A DNA stretch of 64,000 bases from Streptomyces pyxinae (GCF_024756275.1 NZ_JANUGQ010000023.1:47652-111651), one strand, 5' to 3'; numbered from the stretch's first letter, positions 25,851 through 34,656 are shown. The notes: a model not told the origin generated them from the sequence alone. A program made the numbers and translations.

Positions 25851-26401
25851 GGCGGCGGCTCCTCACGCGGGCGCCGGGGCCCGGCCGCCGGGCGCCGGCG
25901 GCGGGCGGGGCGCCGTTCCGCCCGCTCCCCGGCCTCCGCCTCCCGGATCCGTTCCCCGGTCCGTTCCTCGCTCGCCGCCCCGAGCACCTCCGCGTCCTCG
26001 TCGGCGGGGACGGCGCCGGTGAGCGTGCGGGCCCCGGCCGTGGTGTCCGCGTCGGGCAGGACCTCCCGGCCGGTGCGCAGGGCGTCCAGCTCGGCGCGCA
26101 GCCGGGCGTTCTCGGCGGCGAGGCCGGAGCGGTTCCGCGCCCGGGAGGAGAGCGCGGGATCGTGCTCCCACCAGTCGATGCCCATCTCCTTGGCCTTGTC
26201 CACCGAGGCGACGAGCAGTCGCAGCTTGATGGTGAGCAGTTCGATGTCGAGCAGGTTGATCCGGATGTCACCGGCGATGACGATGCCCTTGTCCAGGACC
26301 CGTTCCAGGATGTCGGCCAGGTTGGCCGACGAACCCTGGCCGTACGCCGGGGCGGCCCGCGAGGGGTAGCCGCCGAAGTCCCGGGGCAGCGGCTCGGTCA
26401 C
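25847..26401 (-). CDS. gvpJ: GvpA-like minor protein GvpJ (cluster 1)
   Basis: This 184-residue protein has the GvpJ core at residues 25-85: ANLADILERVLDKGIVIAGDIRINLLDIELLTIKLRLLVASV, then KAKEMGIDWWEHDPALSSRAR, a signature shared with the cluster 2 copy. A coiled stretch (AENARLRAELDALR) and a charged tail of about 70 residues follow; the tail is absent in cluster 2. GvpJ is a minor shell-like protein that shapes the vesicle tips. It is coupled to gvpZ and gvpL by overlaps. Confidence 0.92.
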   Translation of the reverse strand: MTEPLPRDFGGYPSRAAPAYGQGSSANLADILERVLDKGIVIAGDIRINLLDIELLTIKLRLLVASVDKAKEMGIDWWEHDPALSSRARNRSGLAAENARLRAELDALRTGREVLPDADTTAGARTLTGAVPADEDAEVLGAASEERTGERIREAEAGERAERRPARRRRPAAGPRRPREEPPP

Positions 26402-27549
26402 GACCGCCGCCCCGTCCGGGCCCGTGCCGCCGCCCGGCTGTCCTCTTCCCGGTCGTCCTCGGCGTCCTCCGGGTGCTCGTCGTCGTACTCGTCCTCGCCC
26501 TCTTCGTCCTCCTCTTCGTACTCGTCGTACTCGTCCTCGGTGCCGTCCGGCCCGTCCGCGCCGCGGGACCGGCCCGCGCTCCTCTCGCCCTTCTCACCGC
26601 CCTCGTCGGGGTAGGGCTCGTCGTCGTACTCGTCCTCGTACTCCTCGCCCTCGTCCGCGTCGTCCTCCCGGCCGTCGTCGCCCTCCTCCTCGTACGCGCC
26701 GTCCTCGCCGCCGTCCTCATAGCCGTCGTCCTCGCCGTCGGCGGACTCCCCGCCCTCCTCCGGCTCCTCGTCCGGGCCGCGGACCACTTCGCCGTCCCGG
26801 ATCTCGCCGCGCCAGCCTTCGGCGGGCTCGTCCTGCATGGTCACGAACGTCCGGTAGAGCTTGAGGTCCAGCCGGGCGCGGCGGCCCTGGGAGCGGAAGA
26901 GGTTGCCGGTCTTCTCGACCAGCCCCTTCGGGTAGTACTCCATGACCAGGAGCACCTTGGTCAGGTTGTCGCCCAGCGGGTGGAAGGTGACCGCGCCCTT
27001 CGTCGTGCCCTTGCCGCCCTCGGAGGTCCAGACGATCCGCTCGTCCGGGATCTGCTCCATGACGGTCGCCCGGTAGCTGCGGTTGGACTTGGCGACCTTG
27101 AGCTGCCAGTTGGTCGTCGTCTCGTCCGACTGGTCGACATTGACCACGCCCTTGGCGAAGCGTCCGAACTCCTGGAACCTCGTCCACTGGTCGTACGCCT
27201 GGCGCACCGGCACGCCCACGTCGAGGCCCTCGATGACGACCACGCGCTTGCCCCGGGAGTCACCGCGGCCGCTCTTGCCGCCGAGGCCCTTCAGCGCGCC
27301 GGTGACCTTGTCCTTCAGCCCGCCGGTCAGCATCGGCAGGGCCACCGAGGCGAGCGATCCGCCACCGCCGCCGGCGGCCAGCTTCTGCGTGGCCTCGCCC
27401 AGCCGTTCGCCGAGGCCGCCGACGGCTTGCCCGGCGCGGGCCTCCAGATACTGCTTGAGCTCTTCCTTGAGCCGGTCGCCCGTCTCGCCGGTGAGCCCGG
27501 TCAGGCCCGCCAGTCCGCCCGGGCCCCGGTCCGTACCGTCGCCGGTCAT
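26398..27549 (-). CDS. gvpZ: GvpZ-like protein with SRPBCC domain and acidic tail
   Basis: This 383-residue protein has a helical N-terminus (DRLKEELKQYLEARAGQAVGGLGERLGEA), then a START/SRPBCC domain at about residues 105-240 (VVVIEGLDVGVPVRQAYDQWTRF ... VTFHPLGDNLTKVLLVMEYYPKGL). The last 120 or so residues are almost only Glu, Asp, Gly and Tyr. In Streptomyces the matching gene sits between gvpY and gvpJ and is often called gvpZ; its function is not established. The ATG at 27549 overlaps the gvpY stop. It has no counterpart in cluster 2. A lipid-like or hydrophobic ligand is possible but unproven. Confidence 0.8.
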   Translation of the reverse strand: MTGDGTDRGPGGLAGLTGLTGETGDRLKEELKQYLEARAGQAVGGLGERLGEATQKLAAGGGGGSLASVALPMLTGGLKDKVTGALKGLGGKSGRGDSRGKRVVVIEGLDVGVPVRQAYDQWTRFQEFGRFAKGVVNVDQSDETTTNWQLKVAKSNRSYRATVMEQIPDERIVWTSEGGKGTTKGAVTFHPLGDNLTKVLLVMEYYPKGLVEKTGNLFRSQGRRARLDLKLYRTFVTMQDEPAEGWRGEIRDGEVVRGPDEEPEEGGESADGEDDGYEDGGEDGAYEEEGDDGREDDADEGEEYEDEYDDEPYPDEGGEKGERSAGRSRGADGPDGTEDEYDEYEEEDEEGEDEYDDEHPEDAEDDREEDSRAAARARTGRRS

Positions 27550-28205
27550 GACTCGTCCCTCCGGTCGGTGCCGGCCGCCCGCCGCCGCCGGGGTGCCGCC
27601 GGGGCGTCCGGCTCGGATTCGGCCCTGGTGCGCCGGCGGTTGGCGACCTCGGGGGAGGTGCTCCGGCCCGCTGCCTTCCCGGCGCCTCCGGCGGTCTTCC
27701 GGGCCGCCTCCGCCGCGCCTGCCGTGCCCGGCTTCGCCGCTGTCGCCGCCGCCCCCGCCGACCGGCGAGCGGTCTTCCTCGCGGACCCCGAAGGCGTACG
27801 GGAGGCCCCGGCCTCCGATGCCGCCCGCTCGCCCCGCCCGGCCGGGCCGCCGGAGACCTCCCGGCCGGCCCCGTCCGGGGAGCCGTCGTCCCCGAGGACC
27901 TTCCCCGGGACGGACTCGCCCGCGCGCAGGGCCTCGGTCCGCTCGTGCAGGGTGTCGGCGAGCCGGTCCGCCCGGGCCTTCATGGCCGAGGCGGCCGCCT
28001 CCTTGCCGGCGGTGAACAGCTCGTTCCTGACCTGGTCGCCGAGGTTGCGCAGCGCGGGGTTGCCGGCGACCAGCCGGCTCATCTCCCCGGCGTCGAGCTT
28101 CCGGCGGAGCAGGTACGCCGCCAGGGTGAGGGCGGCCTTGCCCTTCTTCGTCCGCCCGAGCACATAACCGCCGATCAGCGCCGCGCCCGTCATCACATTC
28201 GCCAT
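27546..28205 (-). CDS. gvpY: GvpY-like accessory protein (cluster 1)
   Basis: This 219-residue protein begins MANVMTGAALIGGYVLGRTKKGKAALTLAAYLL, a short hydrophobic segment with basic residues, then a helical part (VRNELFTAGKEAAASAMKARADRLADTL) and a long Ala/Arg/Lys-rich, disordered tail. It matches the gvpY position in streptomycete clusters. The function is unknown; the basic tail could pair with the acidic tail of GvpZ next door, which is inference. Both genes overlap by four bases. It is absent from cluster 2. Confidence 0.75.
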   Translation of the reverse strand: MANVMTGAALIGGYVLGRTKKGKAALTLAAYLLRRKLDAGEMSRLVAGNPALRNLGDQVRNELFTAGKEAAASAMKARADRLADTLHERTEALRAGESVPGKVLGDDGSPDGAGREVSGGPAGRGERAASEAGASRTPSGSARKTARRSAGAAATAAKPGTAGAAEAARKTAGGAGKAAGRSTSPEVANRRRTRAESEPDAPAAPRRRRAAGTDRRDES

Positions 28206-28226
28206 CGTGGAAAGCCTCCAGGGGCC

Positions 28227-28478
28227 CTACGGCGCGGCGCCCCGCCGGAAGCGCTCGATCTCGTCGAGCCGGTCCAGCAGTTCGTCCTCGCGCCTGTCGA
28301 ATTCCGCCTGACCGATCCGGCCCGACATCAGTTCCTCCTCCAGGGACCTGAGCGCCGCGTACACCGGCGCCGGGTCGTAGTACTCGCGTTCCGCGACCTC
28401 GGTGACCTGCCGGACCACCCATCCGAAGCCCCGGACCGGTGCGAGCGGCAGGGTGAGCAGCTGTCCGACGATGCCCAT
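28227..28478 (-). CDS. gvpG: Gas vesicle protein GvpG (cluster 1)
   Basis: This 83-residue protein has the GvpG pattern: MGIVGQLLTLPLAPVRGFGWVVRQVTEVAE, YYDPAPVYAALRSLEEEL, GQAEFDRREDELLDRLDE. It is helical and accessory to assembly. I chose the ATG at 28478 with GGAGGAGG before it instead of the longer GTG start at 28544. It is closely similar to the cluster 2 copy. Confidence 0.92.
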   Translation of the reverse strand: MGIVGQLLTLPLAPVRGFGWVVRQVTEVAEREYYDPAPVYAALRSLEEELMSGRIGQAEFDRREDELLDRLDEIERFRRGAAP

Positions 28479-28547
28479 GTCTCCACGCTCCTCCTCCATC
28501 CGGCGGTCCGCACGGCCTGCCGACGGACTGACGGACGGACTCACGGA

Positions 28548-29261
28548 CTAGACGAAGCTGTACGGCGGCAGCGGGCCGTGCAGCCGGAAGTCGAAGTCCG
28601 TCCCGTACCGCGCGGCCAGCTCCGCCTCCCGGGCGGTGAACTCCTCCCGGCGGGCGCTCTCCACCAGGAACGAGGCGCTCAGGAAGTCGTCGCCGGTGGG
28701 GTCCGAGCGCCGGACCTCCCGGGCCAGCGGGCGCAGGGTGTCCACGATCCCGGCCGCGAAGGAGTCCTGCCGCGCCCCGACCTCGGCGGCGACCAGCTCA
28801 CCGAGGGCCACCCGCAGCTCCTGGGTGCCGTGTCCGGCCCGGACCTCGTCGTTCAGGCGCCGGGCTTCGCCCGACTGGCGCAGCACCTCCCGGAGCAGGG
28901 CGTCCTCGTCGACGGCGGCTCGCAGATGGAACTCGGCGCAGCCGTCGAGGGCTGCCAGCCGCTCCCGGTACTCGTCGGCGCGCTCGTCCAGTGCCTGTCG
29001 CACCGCCTCGTCGTCCGGCGCCACCGAGCCGAAGCGCAGCGGGAGGGCGGTGGCCTGCCCGGTCAGCCGGTCCAGCACCGCCTGGTGCGCCAGTACGTCC
29101 CGGCGCCTGGCGCGCAGCCCGTCGGGGGCGTCGCTGACCACGGCGGCCAGCACGGCGCCCCGGACCACCCGCAGCGGTCGGGCCGGGTCGCCCACCCCGG
29201 CCGCGCCGTCCAGCCGCAGCGGATGGTCCGCCGAGGTGATCCCGTACACGTAGACGGACAT
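28548..29261 (-). CDS. gvpF: Gas vesicle protein GvpF (cluster 1)
   Basis: This 237-residue GvpL/F family protein begins MSVYVYGIT and ends FDFRLHGPLPPYSFV, both hallmarks of the family. GvpF is thought to bind GvpA and guide it to the growing vesicle. Length is normal. It lies 3 bases after gvpA. It shares its start and end motifs with the cluster 2 GvpF but the middle differs more. Confidence 0.94.
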   Translation of the reverse strand: MSVYVYGITSADHPLRLDGAAGVGDPARPLRVVRGAVLAAVVSDAPDGLRARRRDVLAHQAVLDRLTGQATALPLRFGSVAPDDEAVRQALDERADEYRERLAALDGCAEFHLRAAVDEDALLREVLRQSGEARRLNDEVRAGHGTQELRVALGELVAAEVGARQDSFAAGIVDTLRPLAREVRRSDPTGDDFLSASFLVESARREEFTAREAELAARYGTDFDFRLHGPLPPYSFV

Positions 29262-29264
29262 GGC

Positions 29265-29825
29265 TCACCCGTCCCCGCGCTCTTCCCGGCGGCGCACGGG
29301 CCGGCGCTGCCCGGACCGGGGGCGCGGGCGCTCCCGGACCGGTTCGGGCTCGGCCCCGTCCGCCCCCGCGCCGTCGGCGTACGCGGCGTATTCCGCGGGC
29401 TCCCCGGCCGCGTCGGCCCCGGCCGTCGTGGACTCCCCGGTGTCGCGGGTGTCGCGCCCCTTGCGGAACGACTCGGAGAACGCCTCCACCGCGCCGGTCA
29501 GCGCGCCCTTGCTCTTGCCGCGCGCGCCGCCCTCGGTGATCTCGCCGACCAGCTCGGGAAGCTTGGCGGGGGCCTTGTCGCGGGACTCCAGATCGAGCCG
29601 GTTGCACGCCTCCGCGAAGCGCAGATAGGTGTCCACACTCGCCACCACGACCCGGGCGTCCACCTTGAGGATCTCGATACCGACCAGGGACACCCGGACG
29701 AAGACGTCGATGACCAGACCCCGGTCCAGGATCAGTTCCAGCACGTCGTAGAGCGATGAGGAGCCCCCGCCGCCTCCGCCGCCCGCGGCGACGGGACCGC
29801 CACCGCTCTGTGGCACCACGGTCAT
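29265..29825 (-). CDS. gvpA: Gas vesicle shell protein GvpA (cluster 1, long form)
   Basis: The 186-residue protein holds the GvpA core at about residues 24-80: SSLYDVLELILDRGLVIDVFVRVSLVGIEILKVDARVVVASVDTYLRFAEACNRLDLE. This is the main shell subunit whose helices and strands build the ribbed wall. A Gly-rich leader of 20 or so residues and a charged tail of over 90 residues extend it well beyond the roughly 70-residue cyanobacterial form. Long forms are normal in Streptomyces. GAGAGGAGG precedes the ATG. Confidence 0.94.
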   Translation of the reverse strand: MTVVPQSGGGPVAAGGGGGGGSSSLYDVLELILDRGLVIDVFVRVSLVGIEILKVDARVVVASVDTYLRFAEACNRLDLESRDKAPAKLPELVGEITEGGARGKSKGALTGAVEAFSESFRKGRDTRDTGESTTAGADAAGEPAEYAAYADGAGADGAEPEPVRERPRPRSGQRRPVRRREERGDG

Positions 29826-29942
29826 GGTGCCTCCTCTCGCGTCTCGCGGACTCTCACGGACTTCCGCGGACCGCTTCCGCCTGCGCGGCCCGGAGCCGGC
29901 TTCCTGGTTCGGTGGGCGCCCCGCCCGGTACGGGCCGAGGGC

Positions 29943-30272
29943 TCAGGCACGCGGGTCGATCTGGGCCCGGGTGTAGCGGCGGACGCGTTCGTACGCCATC
30001 AGCTCGCCGTCCGCGTCGAGGGTCACCCGGTAGCTGGCGAGCACGCTGGTCGTCTCCGGGATCCGTTCCAGCTCCAGGACCTCGACATCCGCCTCCCACC
30101 CGTCGTCGGTGGGCCGGACGGCGGAAATGGTCTCCGGGGCGCGGCCGAGCAGTTCCCTCAGCTGTTCCGCGGCGGAGCGCATGGCCTTCGGCGCGGAGAC
30201 CCGGCGCCCGGGTGACTCGCCGGAGTCCCGGCGGCTCGGGGGCCCGGCGTCTTCTGGAGGGTCCGGGGACAT
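29943..30272 (-). CDS. gvpO: Gas vesicle protein GvpO (cluster 1)
   Basis: This 109-residue protein has the GvpO domain: MRSAAEQLRELLGRAPETISAV, DDGWEADVEVLELERIPETTSVLASYRVTLDADGELMAYERVRRYTRAQ. The ATG at 30272 has GTGAGG six bases upstream; a GTG at 30284 is less likely. It heads cluster 1, 117 bases before gvpA. GvpO is needed for vesicle formation in some hosts and may regulate the operon. The cluster 2 copy has a long acidic leader that this one lacks. Confidence 0.92.
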   Translation of the reverse strand: MSPDPPEDAGPPSRRDSGESPGRRVSAPKAMRSAAEQLRELLGRAPETISAVRPTDDGWEADVEVLELERIPETTSVLASYRVTLDADGELMAYERVRRYTRAQIDPRA

Positions 30273-30329
30273 CGCACACCTCACCCGTTGCCTGGCGGCC
30301 GGAACGGCCTGAAAACGGTACAGACTTCA

Positions 30330-30357
30330 CTAATAGGGTATATGACCATTCACTCAA
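30330..30357 (-). promoter_or_regulatory. Candidate promoter of gas vesicle cluster 1
   Basis: On the minus strand TTGAGT (30357 to 30352) and TATTAG (30335 to 30330) are separated by 16 bases in an AT-rich island. The ATG of gvpO lies about 58 bases downstream. It is the best-looking promoter before cluster 1 but is unproven. Confidence 0.45.
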
Positions 30358-30509
30358 ATGGGTGGATTGGACCGAGCCGTGATCGGGGGCGCGGCCGGCC
30401 CCCCGAGCGGGCCGCCGGTGGATCGGTGGACCGGGGCCGGCGGTGGATCGGTGGGCTGGGACCGGCGGGGTGGCGGACCGGGGCCGGTGGGGCGGGGCCG
30501 GTGGGCGGG

Positions 30510-30857
30510 TCAGTCCCGCTGGTCCACGTACTCGAAGACCGAGCCGTCCGGGTGGACCGCGATCAGGTTCCGCCCCGCCGGGGTGGCCACCGGGCCCGCC
30601 AGGATCCGGGCCCCGACCCCGGTGAGCGCCGCGTGCGCCGCGTCCACGTCCGAGACGGCGATCGTCGCCGCCACCTTGCGGAGCACCGCCAGCTCCTCCT
30701 CGGGGCCGCTCATCAGAAGAAAGCAGCCGACGGCCGCGACGGCGACCCCGCCGCGCTCGAAGCGAAGGGCGCGGGCGCCGGTCAGCCCCTCGTAGAAGGC
30801 GACCGAGGTCTCCAGATCGGCCACGCAGATCCGCAGGGTGGTGCCGAGAATCTCCAT
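30510..30857 (-). CDS. VOC-family (glyoxalase-like) protein
   Basis: This 115-residue protein has one vicinal-oxygen-chelate module pair: LRICVADLETSVAFYEGLTGARALRFE in the first half and VSDVDAAHAALTGVGARILAGPVATPAGRNLIAVHPDGSVFEYVDQ in the second. The C-terminal Glu in VFEYV is a usual metal ligand. Family members include glyoxalases and dioxygenases; the role is not readable here. It stands alone between gvp cluster 1 and the NDH-2 gene. Confidence 0.85.
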   Translation of the reverse strand: MEILGTTLRICVADLETSVAFYEGLTGARALRFERGGVAVAAVGCFLLMSGPEEELAVLRKVAATIAVSDVDAAHAALTGVGARILAGPVATPAGRNLIAVHPDGSVFEYVDQRD

Positions 30858-31272
30858 GGGGGCGAGGGTAGTTGGCGCGTCCGTGCCGGGTGGCTCGGTT
30901 CGCCGGTCCCGGGCCGGCCACCGGCCGCGGGCCGGGCCCGGGACGGGCGCGTGTGCGGGGGGCCGGCCCCGGCGACGGCGATCCCGCGCATGCCGGGGAT
31001 GGCGCCCGACGGCCGTAACCGGGCGTTTGGGGCACCGGCTCAGGGGCACCGGGAGTCTGCCGCCGTACGACACGGACCGGGAGCCCGCCGCCGGCCCGAC
31101 GCCGTACGACGTGGTGCGCGAGGCGGTACGGCACTGTGCGGGGCCCGAGCGAGGCCGGACGACCCGTACGGGCGCGGTAGCGCTCGACGGGCCGGTACGA
31201 GCCCGCACGAGCCCGTACGACGCGCCAGGACGCTGTACGACGCTGTACGACGAGGAAGACGCTGGAGGCCCT
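30858..31272. repeat. 415-bp divergent region with five GTACGAC repeats
   Basis: No gene is evident. GTACGAC occurs at 31065, 31104, 31215, 31235 and 31245 (first bases); the last three are spaced 20 and 10 bases and end just before the NDH-2 ribosome site. Spacing by helical turns suggests a binding site for a regulator of the NDH-2/transketolase pair. Confidence 0.55.
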
Positions 31273-32637
31273 GTGACATCGCCCGTCAGTTCGCCCGGCT
31301 CCTTCAGGGGTTCGTCGGGCCGGCCCAGGATCGTGGTCGTGGGGGCCGGGTTCGCCGGTTACCAGACCGCCCGGAACCTCTCCCGCACCCTGCGCGGACG
31401 CGCCGAGATCGTGCTGCTCAACCCGACCGACTACTTCCTCTACCTGCCGCTGCTGCCGCAGGTGGCCGCCGGAGTACTGGAGCCGCGGCGGGTCACGGTG
31501 TCGCTGCCGGGGACGCTGCGGGGCGTCCGCCTGGTCCTGGGCGAGGCGAACCGGGTGGACCTGGACGGGCGCGCCGTCCACTACACCGACCCCGAGGGCA
31601 CCACGGGCGAGCTGGCCTACGACCGGCTGGTGCTCGCCGTGGGCAGTGTCAGCAAGCTGCTGCCCATCCCGGGCGTCGCCGAGCACGCCACCGGCTTCCG
31701 GGGGCTGCCCGAGGCGCTGTACCTGCGCGACCACATCACCCGCCAGGTGGAACTGGCCGCCTCCGGCGGCAACCCCGCCGACTGCACCGCCCGCTGCACC
31801 TTCGTCGTGGTCGGTGCCGGCTACACCGGTACGGAGCTGGCCGCCCACGGCAAGATGTACACCGACGCGCTGGTGCGCCGGCACCCCGCCTGGCCCCGGC
31901 ATCTGCGCCCCCGCTGGCTGCTGCTCGACGTGGCCGACCGGGTGCTCCCCGGCCTCTCCGAGAAGCTCTCGCGCACCGCGGACGAGGTGCTGCGCGCCCG
32001 GGGTGTCGAGGTGCGGATGAAGACCTCCGTCAAGGAGTCCACCCACGAAGGCGTGCTGCTGGACGACGGCGAGTTCGTCGACACCCGCTCGCTCATCTGG
32101 TGCGTGGGCGTCCGGCCCGACCCGCTGGTCTCCGAACTCGGCCTGCCCGTCGAGAAGGGCCGGCTGGTGGTGACCCCGCAGCTGGGCGTGCCGGGCCACC
32201 CGGACGTCTTCGCCTGCGGGGACGCGGCGGCCGTCCCGGACCTGACCCGGCCGGGCGAGTTCACCGCCATGACCGCCCAGCACGCGTCCCGGCAGGGCAA
32301 GGTCGCCGCCCGGAACGTGGCCGCCTCCCTCGGGCTCGGGACGGCGGTGCCGTACAAGCACAACGACCTGGGCTTCGCGGTGGACCTGGGCGGTGTCAAG
32401 GCGGCCGCCAACCCGCTGGGCGTCTCGCTCTCCGGTCCGGTCGCCGGCGCGGTCACCCGCGGGTACCACCTGGCCGCCATGCCGGGCAACCGGGTCCGGG
32501 TCGCGGCGGACTGGCTGCTGGAGGCGGCCCTGCCCCGGCAGGCCGTCCAGCTCGGGCTGCTGCGCTCCTGGCAGGTCCCCCTCGACACCGCCTCGCCCGA
32601 ACTCGCACGTACCCCGGCCGGCCCCGGCAAGGAGTGA
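31273..32637 (+). CDS. Type II NADH dehydrogenase (NDH-2-like)
   Basis: This 454-residue flavoprotein oxidises NAD(P)H and feeds electrons to the quinone pool at the inner membrane face. It has the FAD fold IVVVGAGFAGYQTARNL (Gly24, Gly26, Gly29), FYLPLLPQVAAG, the second dinucleotide fold VVVGAGYTGTELA, and the C-terminal FACGDAAAVPD. The GTG at 31273 has TGGAGG at -5. Length is normal. It is followed after one base by the transketolase ATG, an uncommon pairing. Confidence 0.92.
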   Translation: MTSPVSSPGSFRGSSGRPRIVVVGAGFAGYQTARNLSRTLRGRAEIVLLNPTDYFLYLPLLPQVAAGVLEPRRVTVSLPGTLRGVRLVLGEANRVDLDGRAVHYTDPEGTTGELAYDRLVLAVGSVSKLLPIPGVAEHATGFRGLPEALYLRDHITRQVELAASGGNPADCTARCTFVVVGAGYTGTELAAHGKMYTDALVRRHPAWPRHLRPRWLLLDVADRVLPGLSEKLSRTADEVLRARGVEVRMKTSVKESTHEGVLLDDGEFVDTRSLIWCVGVRPDPLVSELGLPVEKGRLVVTPQLGVPGHPDVFACGDAAAVPDLTRPGEFTAMTAQHASRQGKVAARNVAASLGLGTAVPYKHNDLGFAVDLGGVKAAANPLGVSLSGPVAGAVTRGYHLAAMPGNRVRVAADWLLEAALPRQAVQLGLLRSWQVPLDTASPELARTPAGPGKE

Positions 32638-32638
32638 C

Positions 32639-34600
32639 ATGACCACCCAGAACCACACCCGTGACCAGACCGGGGACGACCCGGCGCACACCTCCGCCAC
32701 CGGTGCCGGGGGCACGGCGGGGCCGACCGGCGAGCGGACCGTCCCCGGCACCGACCTGGACGCCGAAGGGCTGGCCGCGCTCGCCCGGCAGCTGCGGGTG
32801 GACGCGGTACGCGCCGCCGACGCCGCCGGATCCGGGCACCCCACCTCGTCCATGTCCGCCGCCGACCTGGGCGCGGTGCTCCTCGCCCGCCATCTGCGCT
32901 TCGACTTCGACCGCCCGGACCACCCCGGCAACGACCGGCTGGTGCTCTCCAAGGGCCATGCCTCACCGCTGCTGTACGCCATGTACCGCGCGGTCGGCGC
33001 GGTGGACGACGACGAGCTGCTGACCTACCGCCAGCTGGGCAGCCGGCTCGAAGGACACCCGACGCCCCGGCTGCCCTGGGTGGACGTCGCCACCGGCTCG
33101 CTGGGCCAGGGGCTGCCGGTCGGTGTCGGCATGGCCCTCGCCGGCAAGCGGCTGGACCAGCTCCCGTACCGGGTCTATGTGCTCTGCGGCGACAGCGAGA
33201 TGGCCGAGGGCTCAGTCTGGGAGGCGGTCGAGCACGCCGCCTACAACCACCTGGACAATCTGACGCTCGTCGTGGACGTCAACCGTCTCGGCCAGCGCGG
33301 GCCGACCCGGCACGAACACGACCTCGGCGCCTACCAGCGCCGGCTGCACGCCTTCGGCTGGCACACCATCGAGGTGGACGGCCACGACCTGGACGCGGTC
33401 GACCGGGCCTTCGCCGAGGCCAGGTCCACCGTCCGGGAGCCCACCGCCATCCTCGCCGCCACCCGCAAGGGACGCGGGGTGGCCGCCGTGGAGGACAAGG
33501 AGGGCTTCCACGGCAAGCCGCTGAAGGACACCGCCGAGGCCATCGAGGAACTGGGCGGCCGGCCCGGCATCCGGATCTCGGCGCAGCGCCCGCCGGACGG
33601 CGACCGCCCCAAGGCCGAGCGCGCCACCCCCGAGCTGCCCCGCTACGACCTGGGCGACGAGGTGGCCACCCGTAACGCCTACGGGGAGGCGCTGGCCGCG
33701 CTGGGCTCGGCGCGCGGGGAGGTGGTCGCCCTGGACGCCGAGGTCAGCGACTCCACCAGGGCCGAGTTCTTCGCCAAGGCCCACCCGGAGCGCTACTTCG
33801 AGTGCTACATCGCCGAGCAGCAGCTCGTCGCCGCCGCCGTCGGGCTCCAGACCCGGGGCTATGTGCCGTACGCCTCCACCTTCGCCGCCTTCCTCACCCG
33901 GGCGCACGACTTCCTGCGGATGGCGGCGGTGAGCCGGGCCGGCATCAACATGGTCGGCTCGCACGCGGGCATCGCCATCGGCCAGGACGGCCCCTCCCAG
34001 ATGGGAGTGGAGGACCTGGCGATGTTCCGGTCCGTGCACGGCTCCACCGTGCTCTACCCGTGCGACGCCAACCAGACCGCCAAACTGGTCGCGGGCATGG
34101 CCGATCTGGAGGGCGTCCGCTATCTGCGCACCTCGCGCGGGGAGATGCCGGTGATCTACGGCCCGGACGAGGAGTTCCCGGCCGGCGGCAGCAAGGTGCT
34201 CCGCGAGCACGGCGACGATGACCGGGCCACCGTGGTCGCGGCGGGCGTGACCGTGCACGAGGCGCTGAAGGCCGCCGATCTGCTGGCGGAGTACGGCATC
34301 CCGGTGCGGGTCGTCGACCTCTACTCGGTCAAGCCGGTCGACGCCGACACCCTGAACCAGGCGGCGGGCGTCACCGGCTGTCTGCTCACCGTGGAGGACC
34401 ACCACCCGGAGGGCGGCATCGGGGACGCGGTGGCCGAGGTGTTCTCGGACGGCCGCCCGGCGCCCCGGCTCACCCGGCTGGCGGTCCGCAACATGCCCGG
34501 CTCCGCCACCCCCGAGGAGCAGCTGCACGAGGCGGGCATCGACGCCGAGGCGATCGTCGCCGCCGTGAAACTGCTGGTGGAGCGGGTCGTCGCCCCCTGA
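32639..34600 (+). CDS. Transketolase
   Basis: This 653-residue enzyme moves two-carbon units between sugar phosphates with thiamine diphosphate. Seen are AGSGHPTSSMSAAD, SKGHASPLLYA, the cofactor motif GDSEMAEGSVWEA with the later N, then the pyrimidine-binding domain with the conserved Glu in AEQQLVAAAVG and the C-terminal domain (TVVAAGVTVHEAL, VDLYSVKP). It opens with about 40 low-complexity residues. It is shorter than the main E. coli type and may be a second, specialised copy. AAGGAG overlaps the NDH-2 end, so both are one operon. Confidence 0.93.
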   Translation: MTTQNHTRDQTGDDPAHTSATGAGGTAGPTGERTVPGTDLDAEGLAALARQLRVDAVRAADAAGSGHPTSSMSAADLGAVLLARHLRFDFDRPDHPGNDRLVLSKGHASPLLYAMYRAVGAVDDDELLTYRQLGSRLEGHPTPRLPWVDVATGSLGQGLPVGVGMALAGKRLDQLPYRVYVLCGDSEMAEGSVWEAVEHAAYNHLDNLTLVVDVNRLGQRGPTRHEHDLGAYQRRLHAFGWHTIEVDGHDLDAVDRAFAEARSTVREPTAILAATRKGRGVAAVEDKEGFHGKPLKDTAEAIEELGGRPGIRISAQRPPDGDRPKAERATPELPRYDLGDEVATRNAYGEALAALGSARGEVVALDAEVSDSTRAEFFAKAHPERYFECYIAEQQLVAAAVGLQTRGYVPYASTFAAFLTRAHDFLRMAAVSRAGINMVGSHAGIAIGQDGPSQMGVEDLAMFRSVHGSTVLYPCDANQTAKLVAGMADLEGVRYLRTSRGEMPVIYGPDEEFPAGGSKVLREHGDDDRATVVAAGVTVHEALKAADLLAEYGIPVRVVDLYSVKPVDADTLNQAAGVTGCLLTVEDHHPEGGIGDAVAEVFSDGRPAPRLTRLAVRNMPGSATPEEQLHEAGIDAEAIVAAVKLLVERVVAP

Positions 34601-34612
34601 CCCGCCCGGCAC

Positions 34613-34656
34613 ACGGAGCGGGAGCCCGGCACCCGCCGCCCGGGCTCCCGCTCCGT
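34613..34656 (+). terminator. Strong hairpin terminator after transketolase
   Basis: A 17-bp perfect stem (ACGGAGCGGGAGCCCGG at 34613-34629 with its complement at 34640-34656) closes a 10-base loop, 13 bases after the transketolase stop. No T-run follows. Confidence 0.85.

Noticed and set aside
30336..30341. GGGTAT on the plus strand near gvpO as a SigB-type -10
   Set aside because: No GNNT box lies 14-16 bases upstream, and it points away from gvpO. The minus-strand TTGAGT/TATTAG pair is a better promoter for the cluster.
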